From Micromonospora costi (GTDB lineage Bacteria; Actinomycetota; Actinomycetes; Mycobacteriales; Micromonosporaceae): a stretch of 64,000 nucleotides of DNA. Numbering within the stretch: the stretch's first letter is position 1; every line of letters begins with the position of its first letter. Location: assembly GCF_003626655.1 (NCBI RefSeq), contig NZ_RBAN01000008.1, positions 113,265-177,264 of the forward strand, in the 5' to 3' direction. Positions 1 to 7,619 of this stretch are shown here, one piece after another. The notes under the pieces were generated by a model, which was given only the letters and a program-made list of their open reading frames with translations, searched no databases and was not told where the DNA came from. A program made the position numbers and the translations under genes.

Positions 1-414
1 GTACCAGCCGGCGGCGCCGGCCTCCGGCATGACGACGAGGACGTCCCGCAGCTGCGGGATCGTGGCGACGTCCGTCGAGCGGGTCCAGCTCACGTACGAG
101 TCGCAGCAGCCGTGCAGCAGGTAGAGCACGGGCCACCGGTCCCCGCGCCGCCGCTGCTCCCATCCGTCGGGGGTCAGCAGTCGCACGTTCGCCGTCCCGC
201 CGAGCGCCGGGGACTCGATCGTGAGGTCGACCAGGCGCGGGCCGACCACCGTCTCCCGCGTCACGTACGCCCCGTCGGAGGCCCGAACGGGCGCGGCGGC
301 GGCCGCGGCACCCGTCGCCGAGCCGGTCGCCGCGACGGCCGGCGCTGGTACGGCGAGCCCGGCCAGCACGAGCGCGGCCGCGAGGGCGACCCGAAGCCCC
401 GATGATCTCCTCAT
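1..414 (-). CDS. Secreted esterase, antigen-85/esterase-D type alpha/beta hydrolase (3' part cut by window edge)
   Basis: The gene starts at an ATG at 412-414 and runs off the left edge, so only about 138 residues are visible. Residues 1-30 form a signal peptide: MRRSS, a hydrophobic Ala/Leu/Val stretch, then an AVAA cleavage site. The mature part has TPDGWEQRRRGDRWPVLYLL followed by HGCCDSYVSW, which is the first strand and oxyanion-hole region of the PF00756 esterase family. That family includes mycolyltransferases and feruloyl or S-formylglutathione esterases. The catalytic Ser, Asp and His would lie outside the window. It follows the SGNH hydrolase by only 14 bases on the same strand, so the two secreted hydrolases are probably co-transcribed. 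The substrate is unknown. Confidence 0.8.
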   Translation of the reverse strand, partial: MRRSSGLRVALAAALVLAGLAVPAPAVAATGSATGAAAAAAPVRASDGAYVTRETVVGPRLVDLTIESPALGGTANVRLLTPDGWEQRRRGDRWPVLYLLHGCCDSYVSWTRSTDVATIPQLRDVLVVMPEAGAAGWY

Positions 415-428
415 GGCAGCTCCCGTCC

Positions 429-1658
429 TCAGCAGATGTCGCGCAGGTCCACGGCGCGCGCCATGGCCGTGAAGCCCACGTCGCCGGGGTGCAGGTGGTC
501 GCCCGAGTCGTACGCGGGGTTCAGGCGGCCCGGGTCGGCCGGGTCGCGGGTCGCCGCGTCGAGGTCGACCACCGCGTCGAACTCACCGGACGTGCGGATC
601 CACTCGTTGACCGCCTGGCGGTCGGCCTCGCCGGCCTCGCTGTAGTAGCCGGCGCCCTCGTACGGCAGGACGGTGGCGCCCACGACCCGGATGCCCGCCT
701 GGTGCGCCCGCGCGATGAACTGCCGGTACACGGCGATGATCTGCTCCGGTTCGAGGGCGCCGCGGCTGTTGCCGATGTCGTTGATGCCCTCCAGCAGCAC
801 CACCGAGCGGACGCCGGCCTGCCCCAGCACGTCGCGGTCGAACCGGGCGAGCGCGGAGTCACCCGCGGAGCCCGCGTTGGACAGCAGCCGGTTGCCGCTG
901 ATCCCGGCGTTGAGGACGCCGCACTGCCGCACCTCGGGCCGCTGGAGCAGCCGGTCGGCGACCTGGTCGGGGTAGCGCAGGTTCGCGTCGACCGTCGAGA
1001 CGACGCCGTCGGTGATCGAGTCGCCGAAGAAGACCACCGACCCGGCCGCCCGCGAGGTGACGTCCACGCCGGAGAGGAAGTACCGCGCGGTGTCCAGCCG
1101 GGCGAAGGCGCCGCCGGTGTCCGAGGTCGCGTCGCCCGTGGCGCGGAACGAGGTGGCGTAGCCGGCCGGGTGCCAGGTCGTCGGGCCGGTGGGCCCCGGC
1201 AGGTACGTGCTCACGACGAGGTCGGAATCGGCGGCGACCCGGATCCGCAGCGGGTCGGACCACCACTCGACCCCGGCGGGGATGCTCACCGACCGCTGGC
1301 CGTCGAACGTCACCGGGCGCAGCGCCCGCGCGTCGACCTGCGGCGTGCCCGCGCCCTCGGTGCGGGGGGCCACGGTGACCGCCGCGACGGTCAGCGGAGT
1401 GTTCCCGTAGACGTTGCTGAGGCGTACCCGGATGCTGTCGCCGCCGATCGACAGGTGCGCGACCTGCCGCAGCGTGGTGTCCGTGAAGCCCGTGGCCGAC
1501 GTACCGGTGGTCCGCGGCTCGGCCACCGCCGCGGTCCAGCTGCCCACCCAGTCGGTGCGGCCGTGGGACTCGGCGGAAGCGCTCGCGGGAAGAAGCCCGA
1601 TCAGGGCGGCGACCACGGCGGTGGCGGCGAGACGGCCTCGTACACGTTTCGATGTCAC
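429..1658 (-). CDS. Secreted SGNH/GDSL-family hydrolase
   Basis: This is a 409-residue secreted lipase/esterase of the SGNH fold. The chosen start is GTG at 1658, because GGGAG lies 7 bases before it and the protein then begins with a normal signal peptide (VTSKRVRGRL, hydrophobic core, ASASA). Block I is FFGDSITDG, with the nucleophile Ser. Block III is EGINDIG and block V is DHLHPG, with the catalytic Asp and His. The roughly 170 residues before block I form an N-terminal beta domain seen in the larger actinobacterial members of this family. It is likely to act outside the cell on acylated polysaccharide or lipid, and the exact ester is unknown. It is upstream of the antigen-85-like esterase in one transcription unit. 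Confidence 0.88.
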   Translation of the reverse strand: MTSKRVRGRLAATAVVAALIGLLPASASAESHGRTDWVGSWTAAVAEPRTTGTSATGFTDTTLRQVAHLSIGGDSIRVRLSNVYGNTPLTVAAVTVAPRTEGAGTPQVDARALRPVTFDGQRSVSIPAGVEWWSDPLRIRVAADSDLVVSTYLPGPTGPTTWHPAGYATSFRATGDATSDTGGAFARLDTARYFLSGVDVTSRAAGSVVFFGDSITDGVVSTVDANLRYPDQVADRLLQRPEVRQCGVLNAGISGNRLLSNAGSAGDSALARFDRDVLGQAGVRSVVLLEGINDIGNSRGALEPEQIIAVYRQFIARAHQAGIRVVGATVLPYEGAGYYSEAGEADRQAVNEWIRTSGEFDAVVDLDAATRDPADPGRLNPAYDSGDHLHPGDVGFTAMARAVDLRDIC

Positions 1659-1811
1659 AACCCAGCTCCCTTGTCGACACTGATGCGGTAGCCGGCCGGC
1701 GCGGGTGATGTAATCACGTACCGTGATCAACTGACAGCGAACGGAGGGCACTGGCGGGGTCAGCGCGGCGAGCGGACGATTAGCTGAGCCGAACGGACAG
1801 GGCGACTGCGA

Positions 1812-2771
1812 TCAGCGGCTATCGATGCGAGCCGACCATTCACCTCGGTGGGAAGCCCGTCGGGCAACGGCAGCGGCGAGGAAGTCGGTGATGAGGGCGG
1901 CGAGTTCCCGGGGCCGCTCGGCGACCATCGCGTGGCTCGCGCCGGCGAGGTGGAGCACGCGCAGCGAGGGGTTGTCCACACCGGCGAGACACTCCGCGGT
2001 CGCGCGGCGGTAGGCCGTGTACAGCTCGTGGAACGCCTGCTGTTCGGGCAGGTCCTCGGTGGCGAGCACGAGCAGCAGCGGGCACCGGGTGTCGCGGTAG
2101 GCGGGCAGGAGGTCGATGCGCTCCATCGCCGCCCGGAGCTGCCCGGTCAGCTCCGGCCCGGGCCGCAGCCGGCTGCGGCCGCCGTCGCACGGCACGAGGT
2201 TGCGCTCGAAGGCCGCGGCCCAGTCGTCCGGCGCGGCGCCGTAGCGTCGGGCCGTCGCGCGCTGCGCGGCCAGCGCCGCCGCCACCTGATCGGCGCCGAG
2301 CGGCTCGGCCAGCATGGCGGCGATCCCGTCGAAGGCGGCCCTCAGCCTGGCCAGCTCCGTGGCCGCCCGCTCCGGGTCCATTCCGGCGAGTTGCTCCGGG
2401 CGGCCCAGTGTGGGGTTCCCGTCCAGGCTGACCGCGCCAGGGCACTCCGGGTGGCGCTGCGCCCAGAGCGCCGCCAGCATCCCGCCGAGGGAGACGCCGG
2501 CCACGGCAGGAGGGTCGAGTCCGAGCCCGTCGGTGACCGCTTCCAGGTCGGCGAGCGCGTCGTCCCAGCTCCACGGGCCGTCCCCGGATCGCCCGTGGCC
2601 GCGCAGGTCGACGGCGACCACGCGGTGCGCCGGCCGCAGATGCGCGGCCAGCGCCGTCATGTGGGCGAGGTTGCCACCGGCGCCGTGCAGGAGCAGCAGC
2701 GGGCGTCCGGGTCCGCCATGGTCGCGGCACGCGATCGGCACCGACCCGGAACTGACGACGGTCTCACGCAT
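1812..2771 (-). CDS. Alpha/beta hydrolase
   Basis: A 319-residue cytoplasmic alpha/beta hydrolase without a signal peptide. LLLLHGAGGNLAHM supplies the oxyanion-hole HG motif, VDLRGHGRSGDG is the typical second-strand region, AGVSLGGMLAA is the nucleophile elbow with its Ser, and HLAGASHAMV contains the catalytic His. The start is the ATG at 2771, 8 bases inside the end of the upstream HTH gene, so the two are translationally coupled. The family covers esterases, lactonases and C-C hydrolases, so the substrate cannot be named. Coupling to a DNA-binding protein suggests control by the tandem palindromes upstream of that gene. Confidence 0.85.
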   Translation of the reverse strand: MRETVVSSGSVPIACRDHGGPGRPLLLLHGAGGNLAHMTALAAHLRPAHRVVAVDLRGHGRSGDGPWSWDDALADLEAVTDGLGLDPPAVAGVSLGGMLAALWAQRHPECPGAVSLDGNPTLGRPEQLAGMDPERAATELARLRAAFDGIAAMLAEPLGADQVAAALAAQRATARRYGAAPDDWAAAFERNLVPCDGGRSRLRPGPELTGQLRAAMERIDLLPAYRDTRCPLLLVLATEDLPEQQAFHELYTAYRRATAECLAGVDNPSLRVLHLAGASHAMVAERPRELAALITDFLAAAVARRASHRGEWSARIDSR

Positions 2772-3231
2772 TTCTGGTCCCCTCCTGAAGCAGCCGGTCA
2801 CGGACGGAGGCGGTGAGCACGCCCCCCTCGGGATGGCGGGCCAGCTTGCCGCGGGAGGCCAGGTCGTGGACGCCTTGGCGGGTGATGCCCAGCATCGCGC
2901 CGGCCACGGCGTACGACACCTTCTCGGCGGCCGGGTGACCGACCCGTCGCGCCACGACCTGGCCCAACGGGCTGCGCCACCAGTCGAGGGGAGGGTCGAA
3001 CGGCCCGTCCCCGGGGTAGAGCGTCGCCATCACCCGCATGATCGCGCCGACGGCCGCCCGGTCGTCGCCGTCCACCATCACGGCGGCCCACGACCGGGCG
3101 CGCGCCCGGATGACGTCGCGCAGGGGGTCGACCGCGTCGTGGCCGTCGAGCAGGATCTCGAGCGGATCGAGAAGTCGGATGTCGATCAGTCTGACGAGCT
3201 GGTCGACGAGCTGATCGTGGCGTGGTCTCAT
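2764..3231 (-). CDS. Small HTH (excisionase/MerR-like fold) DNA-binding protein
   Basis: A 155-residue protein that starts at the ATG at 3231, with GGAGGGAG about 5 bases before it. The C-terminal region (about residues 100-150) reads VSYAVAGAMLGITRQGVHDL and continues into a short wing ending in LTASVRDRLL. This is a helix-turn-helix of the kind used to bind DNA through a winged helix. The N-terminal 100 residues are mostly helical and I do not recognise them. Its stop overlaps the start of the alpha/beta hydrolase by 8 bases. Two tandem palindromes lie 14-55 bases before the start codon, so autoregulation is likely. Confidence 0.7.
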   Translation of the reverse strand: MRPRHDQLVDQLVRLIDIRLLDPLEILLDGHDAVDPLRDVIRARARSWAAVMVDGDDRAAVGAIMRVMATLYPGDGPFDPPLDWWRSPLGQVVARRVGHPAAEKVSYAVAGAMLGITRQGVHDLASRGKLARHPEGGVLTASVRDRLLQEGTRNA

Positions 3232-3244
3232 GCCGCTCCCTCCG

Positions 3245-3286
3245 TACTTGACATCAATCGTCAAGTACTTGACGGCAGATGTCAAG
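3245..3286 (-). promoter_or_regulatory. Two tandem 23-bp palindromes, likely operator of the HTH/hydrolase operon
   Basis: The first dyad is TACTTGAC-N7-GTCAAGTA (3245-3267). The second is TACTTGAC-N7-GTCAAG (3266-3286) and its outer two bases do not match. They are offset by 21 bp, two helical turns, so two dimers would sit on the same face. On the minus strand the repeats also carry TTGACA and TTGACG, which could serve as -35 elements, so a bound repressor would cover the promoter. The adjacent HTH protein is the obvious candidate ligand. Confidence 0.65.
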
Positions 3287-3304
3287 CGCGGACTCGTCCG
3301 TCGT

Positions 3305-3322
3305 GCGGCGGGATTTCGCCGC
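3305..3322 (-). terminator. Weak hairpin after pncB
   Basis: GCGGCG-6-CGCCGC begins about 20 bases past the pncB stop. The stem is only 6 bp and there is no T-run, so this is a tentative call. It could equally be chance in GC-rich DNA. Confidence 0.3.
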
Positions 3323-3342
3323 GACGCGGTGGACCAGTGCGG

Positions 3343-4683
3343 TCAGTACGTGCCACCCCGGCGCACCTCGGCGGCCACTCGCTCGTGCAGGGCGGTGAGC
3401 GCCGGGCTGACGGTGGCGGCCAGCGACTCCGGATCGGCGAGCCGCCGCGCCGGCTCGGGCAGCCAGCGCAGGTCGGCGTCGAACCGGCTGCGGGCGGCGC
3501 GCACCGCACCGGCCGGGTCGACCGGGTCGAGCCGACGGCCGTCGCGCATGACCGGCACGAGCACGGGTTCCCGGCCACGCGGGGCCGGCTCGTCGCGAAG
3601 GCCCACCACGTCCCCGCTGGCGCCGGAGGGGTCGCGGAAGACCTGTTTGGGACCGGGCAGGGTAGCCTTGCCCGGCGACAGCTTGAGCACCGGCCGGTCG
3701 CCCACGGCGACCAGCTTGTACGCGCTGTCCAGCGACGGCGCGTCGTACGAGACGCCCATCTTCGTCCCCACCCCGTACCCGTCGATGGGGGCGCCCGCCG
3801 ACACGAGCGCGGCGATGACGTCCTCGTCGAGGCTGCCGCTGGCGACGATCTGCGCTCCGGTCAGCCCGGCGCCGTCGAGGATCGCCCGGGTCTCCCGGGC
3901 CAGCGCCGCGAGGTCGCCGGAATCCAGGCGCACGCCGAGCGGCCCGGTGAGGCCCAACTCGGTGATCACGTCGACCGCCGCCCGCACACCGGCGGGCGTG
4001 TCGTACGTGTCCACCAGGAAGATCGGGTTCGTCGGGAAGTCGGCCGCGAACGCCCGGAACGCGGACCGCTCGTCGAGGAACGCCTCGACGTACGAATGGG
4101 CCATCGTCCCGGACGGGGTGAGCCCGTAGCGGCGGGCCGCCTCGACGTCGCTGGTGGCGGCGAAGCCGGCGATGGCCGACGCCCGGGCCACGGCGGCGCC
4201 CGCCTCGATCCCGTGGGTCCGCCGGTACGCGAAGTCGATCAGCTGGGCGCCGCCCGCGGCGAGCCGGCAGCGGGCCGCCTTGCTGGCGATCGTGGTGTGG
4301 AACGTGATCAGGTTGAGCACGCCGGTCTCCACCAGCTGCGCCTCGGCGATCGGCGCGGTGACCTCGAGCAACGGCTCGTCGGCGAACACCACCCGCCCCT
4401 CCGGCACGGCCCGGACGTCGCCGGTGAACCGGAGTGCCGACAGCGCCGCGAGCGTCGACCGGTCGAAGCCGACGGTGTCGCGCAGGTAGGCGAGATCGTC
4501 GGCCTCGAAGGCGAACTCCTCCAGGAAGGTGAGCGCCTCGGCCAGCCCGGCCGCCACGAGGAAACCCCGTCGGGGCGGCAGGCGGCGAGCGAAGAGGCTG
4601 AACGTCGCCCGGTCCGTCATGCCGCGACGCAGGTAGCTGGCCGCCATCCGCAGCTCGTACAGGTCGGTCCGCAACCCGGTCAT
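3343..4683 (-). CDS. pncB: Nicotinate phosphoribosyltransferase
   Basis: A 446-residue enzyme that joins nicotinate and PRPP to nicotinate mononucleotide in the Preiss-Handler NAD salvage route. It starts MTGLRTDLYELRMAASYLRR, the family's usual N-terminus. Other matches are RAFAADFPTNPIFLVDTYDT, GVRLDSGDLAALARETRAIL, ASGSLDEDVIAAL and the phosphate-binding region YGVGTKMGVSYDAPSLDSAY. Length fits the bacterial family. The start at 4683 has GAGGTGA before it. The gene diverges from the PucR/CdaR-type regulator, with 278 bp between them. A role for that regulator in NAD salvage is possible but unsupported by any visible operator. Confidence 0.93.
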   Translation of the reverse strand: MTGLRTDLYELRMAASYLRRGMTDRATFSLFARRLPPRRGFLVAAGLAEALTFLEEFAFEADDLAYLRDTVGFDRSTLAALSALRFTGDVRAVPEGRVVFADEPLLEVTAPIAEAQLVETGVLNLITFHTTIASKAARCRLAAGGAQLIDFAYRRTHGIEAGAAVARASAIAGFAATSDVEAARRYGLTPSGTMAHSYVEAFLDERSAFRAFAADFPTNPIFLVDTYDTPAGVRAAVDVITELGLTGPLGVRLDSGDLAALARETRAILDGAGLTGAQIVASGSLDEDVIAALVSAGAPIDGYGVGTKMGVSYDAPSLDSAYKLVAVGDRPVLKLSPGKATLPGPKQVFRDPSGASGDVVGLRDEPAPRGREPVLVPVMRDGRRLDPVDPAGAVRAARSRFDADLRWLPEPARRLADPESLAATVSPALTALHERVAAEVRRGGTY

Positions 4684-4961
4684 GCCATCACCTCGGCCAC
4701 CGCTCCACTGTGGGGGACACCGCGCCAGCGTGTACGGCAAATCGGAAGATCTCGGGCCTTGTCATCGGATGTCGACCCGGCAAACGGCCGGCGACGGCGG
4801 TGAAAACGCAGCTACGACCCGGTAGGCGGTTGTCGCCGTCGATGGTGACCAGCATGATCGTTCTGTGGCCGCGGACGGGCAGGCCTGGGGGCTTGTGATG
4901 CCGCCCCGTCGGGGTACCTGTCCATGGTGGGACGTTCCCGAGAGGAGGCGAGCAGGATCTC

Positions 4962-6188
4962 ATGGAGGGGGAGTTGCAACGCCTCGTCGACGCCCTCGCC
5001 GCGTACGCGGGCCGGCCCGCGCTGATCGAGGACCGGCGCCAGCGGGTGGTGGTCTACAGCGAGCACACCGGGCTGATGGACGACGTGCGCCGGGCGTCGA
5101 TCCTGCGCCGGCAGACCACGCCGGAGGTGATGGCGTGGTTCCGCAACACCGGCATCATGGACGCGCGCGAGCCGGTACGCACACCGGCGTCGCCCGAACT
5201 GGATCTGCTGCCGCGTGTGTGCGTGCCGATCCGCCACCAGGACCTGCTACTGGGCTTCGTCTGGTTCATCGACCCGGACGGCACGATGGCCGACGCGGAC
5301 ATCGCGGCCACCGGCCTCATGAGCGAGCTGTCCCTGGCGCTCTACCGGGAGAACCTGCTCGGCGAGCTGGCCTCCCAGCGGGAGATCGAGGCGGCGCGCA
5401 CCCTGCTCTCCGACAGCGAGGCGACCCGGGACCGGTCGGTGCGGGCCCTGCGGGAGGCCGGCATGATCGCCGACGGGCCCGCCACCGCCCTGGTCGCGCA
5501 GCTCGTCGCGCCGGACGGGGGGCCGCCGGACGAGGTCGCCCGCCTCGCGCTGGAGCAGGCGCTGGTCACGAGCCGCCGCTGGATCGGCATCCGGGAGGCG
5601 CTGCACCTGGTCCGCGACGACCACGGGGTGCTGCTGCTCACCGGAGGCCGGGGTGCCGGGCGCCCCTCCCCCGAGGTCGCCGCCAAGCTGCTCGACGACA
5701 ACCTGCGACACGCCGCCCGTGGGCTCGGCTCCGTGGAGCGCACGGTCGTCGGGATCGGGCAGCCGCGGCGGGGCCTCACCGAGGTCTTCGGGTCGTACGG
5801 CGAGGCGCTGCAGGCCGCCAAGGTCGGCGTACGGCTGCCCGCCCTCGGCAGCGTGATCTCCTGGTCGGGTCTGGGCATCTACCGGGTGCTGTCCCGCCTC
5901 GAGGGCCGGCGACTCGACATGGCTGACGTGCACCCCGGGCTGGAACGGCTGCTGCGCGAGCAACCCAACCCGGTGCTGTTGCAGACCCTGGAGCGCTACC
6001 TGGACCTGGCCGGCAACGCCCACGCCACCGCCGAGCAGCTGCGGCTGCACCGGACCACCCTCTACTACCGCCTGCAACGCATCGAGGAGCTGGCCGAGAC
6101 CGACCTCAAGGACGGCAACGAACGGCTCTGCCTGCACCTGGCGTTGAAGCTGGGCCGGCTCACGGGCGCGTACCGCCCGGACGACTGA
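4962..6188 (+). CDS. PucR/CdaR-family transcriptional regulator
   Basis: A 408-residue regulator. The C-terminal 60 residues (LRLHRTTLYYRLQRIEELAE and flanks) are the HTH_30 helix-turn-helix that defines the PucR/CdaR group. The middle part (roughly 170-300) matches the GGDEF-like domain of CdaR proteins, here without a GGDEF motif. The N-terminal 150 residues resemble a sensory GAF/XylR-like region, with VCVPIRHQDLLLGFVWFIDP. The start ATG at 4962 has AGGAGG about 13 bases and GCAGGA about 5 bases upstream. The ligand is unknown. It is divergent from pncB. Confidence 0.85.
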   Translation: MEGELQRLVDALAAYAGRPALIEDRRQRVVVYSEHTGLMDDVRRASILRRQTTPEVMAWFRNTGIMDAREPVRTPASPELDLLPRVCVPIRHQDLLLGFVWFIDPDGTMADADIAATGLMSELSLALYRENLLGELASQREIEAARTLLSDSEATRDRSVRALREAGMIADGPATALVAQLVAPDGGPPDEVARLALEQALVTSRRWIGIREALHLVRDDHGVLLLTGGRGAGRPSPEVAAKLLDDNLRHAARGLGSVERTVVGIGQPRRGLTEVFGSYGEALQAAKVGVRLPALGSVISWSGLGIYRVLSRLEGRRLDMADVHPGLERLLREQPNPVLLQTLERYLDLAGNAHATAEQLRLHRTTLYYRLQRIEELAETDLKDGNERLCLHLALKLGRLTGAYRPDD

Positions 6189-6241
6189 CCGGGCGCGGCC
6201 GGGGCAACTGACCCGGGCGCGGCCGCGGCGGACGCCGAGCC

Positions 6242-6272
6242 TTGCACCTCACGCGGCGGCAGGACCTAGCGT
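6242..6272 (+). promoter_or_regulatory. Long-spacer promoter of the merR gene; transcript probably leaderless
   Basis: TTGCAC (6242-6247) and TAGCGT (6267-6272) are separated by 19 bp, the over-long spacer typical of promoters that MerR regulators twist into activity. The predicted transcription start lies at or next to the ATG at 6280. No Shine-Dalgarno sequence is visible, consistent with a leaderless mRNA. Confidence 0.5.
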
Positions 6273-6279
6273 CGTCGGC

Positions 6280-6900
6280 ATGAGCGCTGACAAGCGGCCG
6301 CCGGCCACCGGAAACCGGACGTGGAGCGTCGGAGAACTCGCCGCCGTCACCGGCCTGACGGTCCGCGCCCTGCACCACTACGACGAGGTCGGCCTGCTGG
6401 TCCCGACGCTGCGTACCAGCGCGGGGCACCGCCGGTACACGCCGAGCGACGTACGGCGGCTGCACCGGGTCACCGCGCTGCGCGGGTTCGGCTTCTCGCT
6501 CGCCCAGATCCGGCTCCTGCTCGACGACGCCGACCTGGACGTCCGGGAACTCGTGCGGCGGCAACTCGACCAGGCCGAGGACCGCGTCGCGCGGGCGCAG
6601 CGACTGCGGACCAGCCTGCTCGGCGTTCTGGACGCGCTCGACGACGCCGCCGCCGAACCGTCCGCATCCGTACTGGTCCAACTCATCGAGGTGATGACCG
6701 CCGTGGAACACACCTACACGCCCGAGGAACTGGAGAGGATGGCCGAGCACCGTCGCCGGATGGCGGCGCAGCTCTCCCCGCAGCAGCTGGCCGAGATGGT
6801 CGAGCGTCGCAGGGCGTTGCGCGACCAACTGACGCCGGAGCAGATCATCGAGATGCAACGACGACGCCACGGGCGCGTCTCCGCCGGCGGCGACTCCTGA
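6280..6900 (+). CDS. MerR-family transcriptional regulator
   Basis: A 206-residue regulator. Residues about 14-80 form the MerR winged HTH: WSVGELAAVTGLTVRALHHY, then DEVGLLVP, then SAGHRRYTPSDVRRLHRV. A long dimerisation helix follows (about 85-125), then an Arg/Glu/Gln-rich helical C-terminus with the repeated pattern YTPEELERM, LSPQQLAEM, LTPEQIIEM. That C-terminus resembles the linker of TipAL-type proteins but stops before any TipAS ligand domain. No metal-binding cysteines are present, so a metal sensor is unlikely. It converges on an uncharacterised gene and has no obvious target beside it except its own promoter. Confidence 0.9.
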   Translation: MSADKRPPATGNRTWSVGELAAVTGLTVRALHHYDEVGLLVPTLRTSAGHRRYTPSDVRRLHRVTALRGFGFSLAQIRLLLDDADLDVRELVRRQLDQAEDRVARAQRLRTSLLGVLDALDDAAAEPSASVLVQLIEVMTAVEHTYTPEELERMAEHRRRMAAQLSPQQLAEMVERRRALRDQLTPEQIIEMQRRRHGRVSAGGDS

Positions 6901-6922
6901 CGACCCGGAGGCCGCCGTACCG

Positions 6923-7507
6923 TCAGCGCGGGGGCGGCAGCGGGACGTCGATCGTCACGGCCTCCCCGCCGCCCGGCGAGAACCGGAGCGTCAGCCGCCG
7001 GGCGGCCGGGGGCGGGGTGGGAAGGAACGACCACCGCACCTCCCACTCGGTCCCCGTTCCGCCGGCCTGCCCGGAGGCCAGGCGGTAGGCCGTGCCCGTG
7101 TCGTCGGACAGCCCGGGAACCAGTCGCGTGAACCGCTCCGCGGGCCACGGCGGTGGCGGATCCCTGTCGGCGCGCCGGCCCCACTCCTCGTACCGGATCA
7201 GGAAGTCGCGCGACGCCGTCTCCCGCGCCGGCCCCTGCTCGGCGTCGATCGTCACCTCGACGTGGTTGGCCAGCGCGACCCTCACGAGGTGGGCCCGTAC
7301 CCCGTCGACCTCGCCGACCTCGGTCGGGCCCTCGACCGGAAGCGGGACCCGCGGAACCTGGCGCACCGTGAGCAGGTAGACGTGATCAGGGTCGTGGTGG
7401 TCGACGTGGAACGCGCCGTCGGCGAGCCGCTCGACACTCACGGCGGGCGGTGGTTCCGAGGGACGTCGGAACAGCAGCGCATGGACCACGTCCTCGATGC
7501 CGGTCAT
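6923..7507 (-). CDS. Hypothetical protein, 194 residues
   Basis: I do not recognise this family. The protein starts MTGIEDVVHALLFRRPSEPP at 7507, lacks a signal peptide or membrane segments, is acidic and proline-rich, and looks mainly beta-stranded (YLLTVRQVPRVPLPVEGPTE, RRLTLRFSPGGG). Codon use is strongly GC-biased at third positions, as in its neighbours, which supports a real gene. Its 3' end faces merR, 22 bp away. The S15 peptidase gene lies upstream on the same strand, but a strong hairpin separates them. Confidence 0.6.
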   Translation of the reverse strand: MTGIEDVVHALLFRRPSEPPPAVSVERLADGAFHVDHHDPDHVYLLTVRQVPRVPLPVEGPTEVGEVDGVRAHLVRVALANHVEVTIDAEQGPARETASRDFLIRYEEWGRRADRDPPPPWPAERFTRLVPGLSDDTGTAYRLASGQAGGTGTEWEVRWSFLPTPPPAARRLTLRFSPGGGEAVTIDVPLPPPR

Positions 7508-7564
7508 GCCCCCACTCAACCACCGCCGGCACGGCCGGCTCACCCCGTTCGACGGAGACGACGA

Positions 7565-7593
7565 CGGGCGGGGCGATCGCGTCGCCCCGCCCG
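7565..7593 (-). terminator. Hairpin terminator after the S15 peptidase gene
   Basis: A perfect 12-bp stem (CGGGCGGGGCGA with its complement, 7565-7576 and 7582-7593) has a 5-base loop. It lies about 27 bases beyond the peptidase stop. There is no T-run, as is usual for high-GC actinomycetes. Confidence 0.65.
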
Positions 7594-7619
7594 CCGTGAT
7601 CCGGGCCGCTGACCTGTCG

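Noticed and set aside
4688..4963. Open frame on the minus strand between pncB and the PucR-type gene
   Set aside because: It lacks a good SD and family resemblance and lies in the divergent promoter gap, so it looks like a chance frame in GC-rich DNA.
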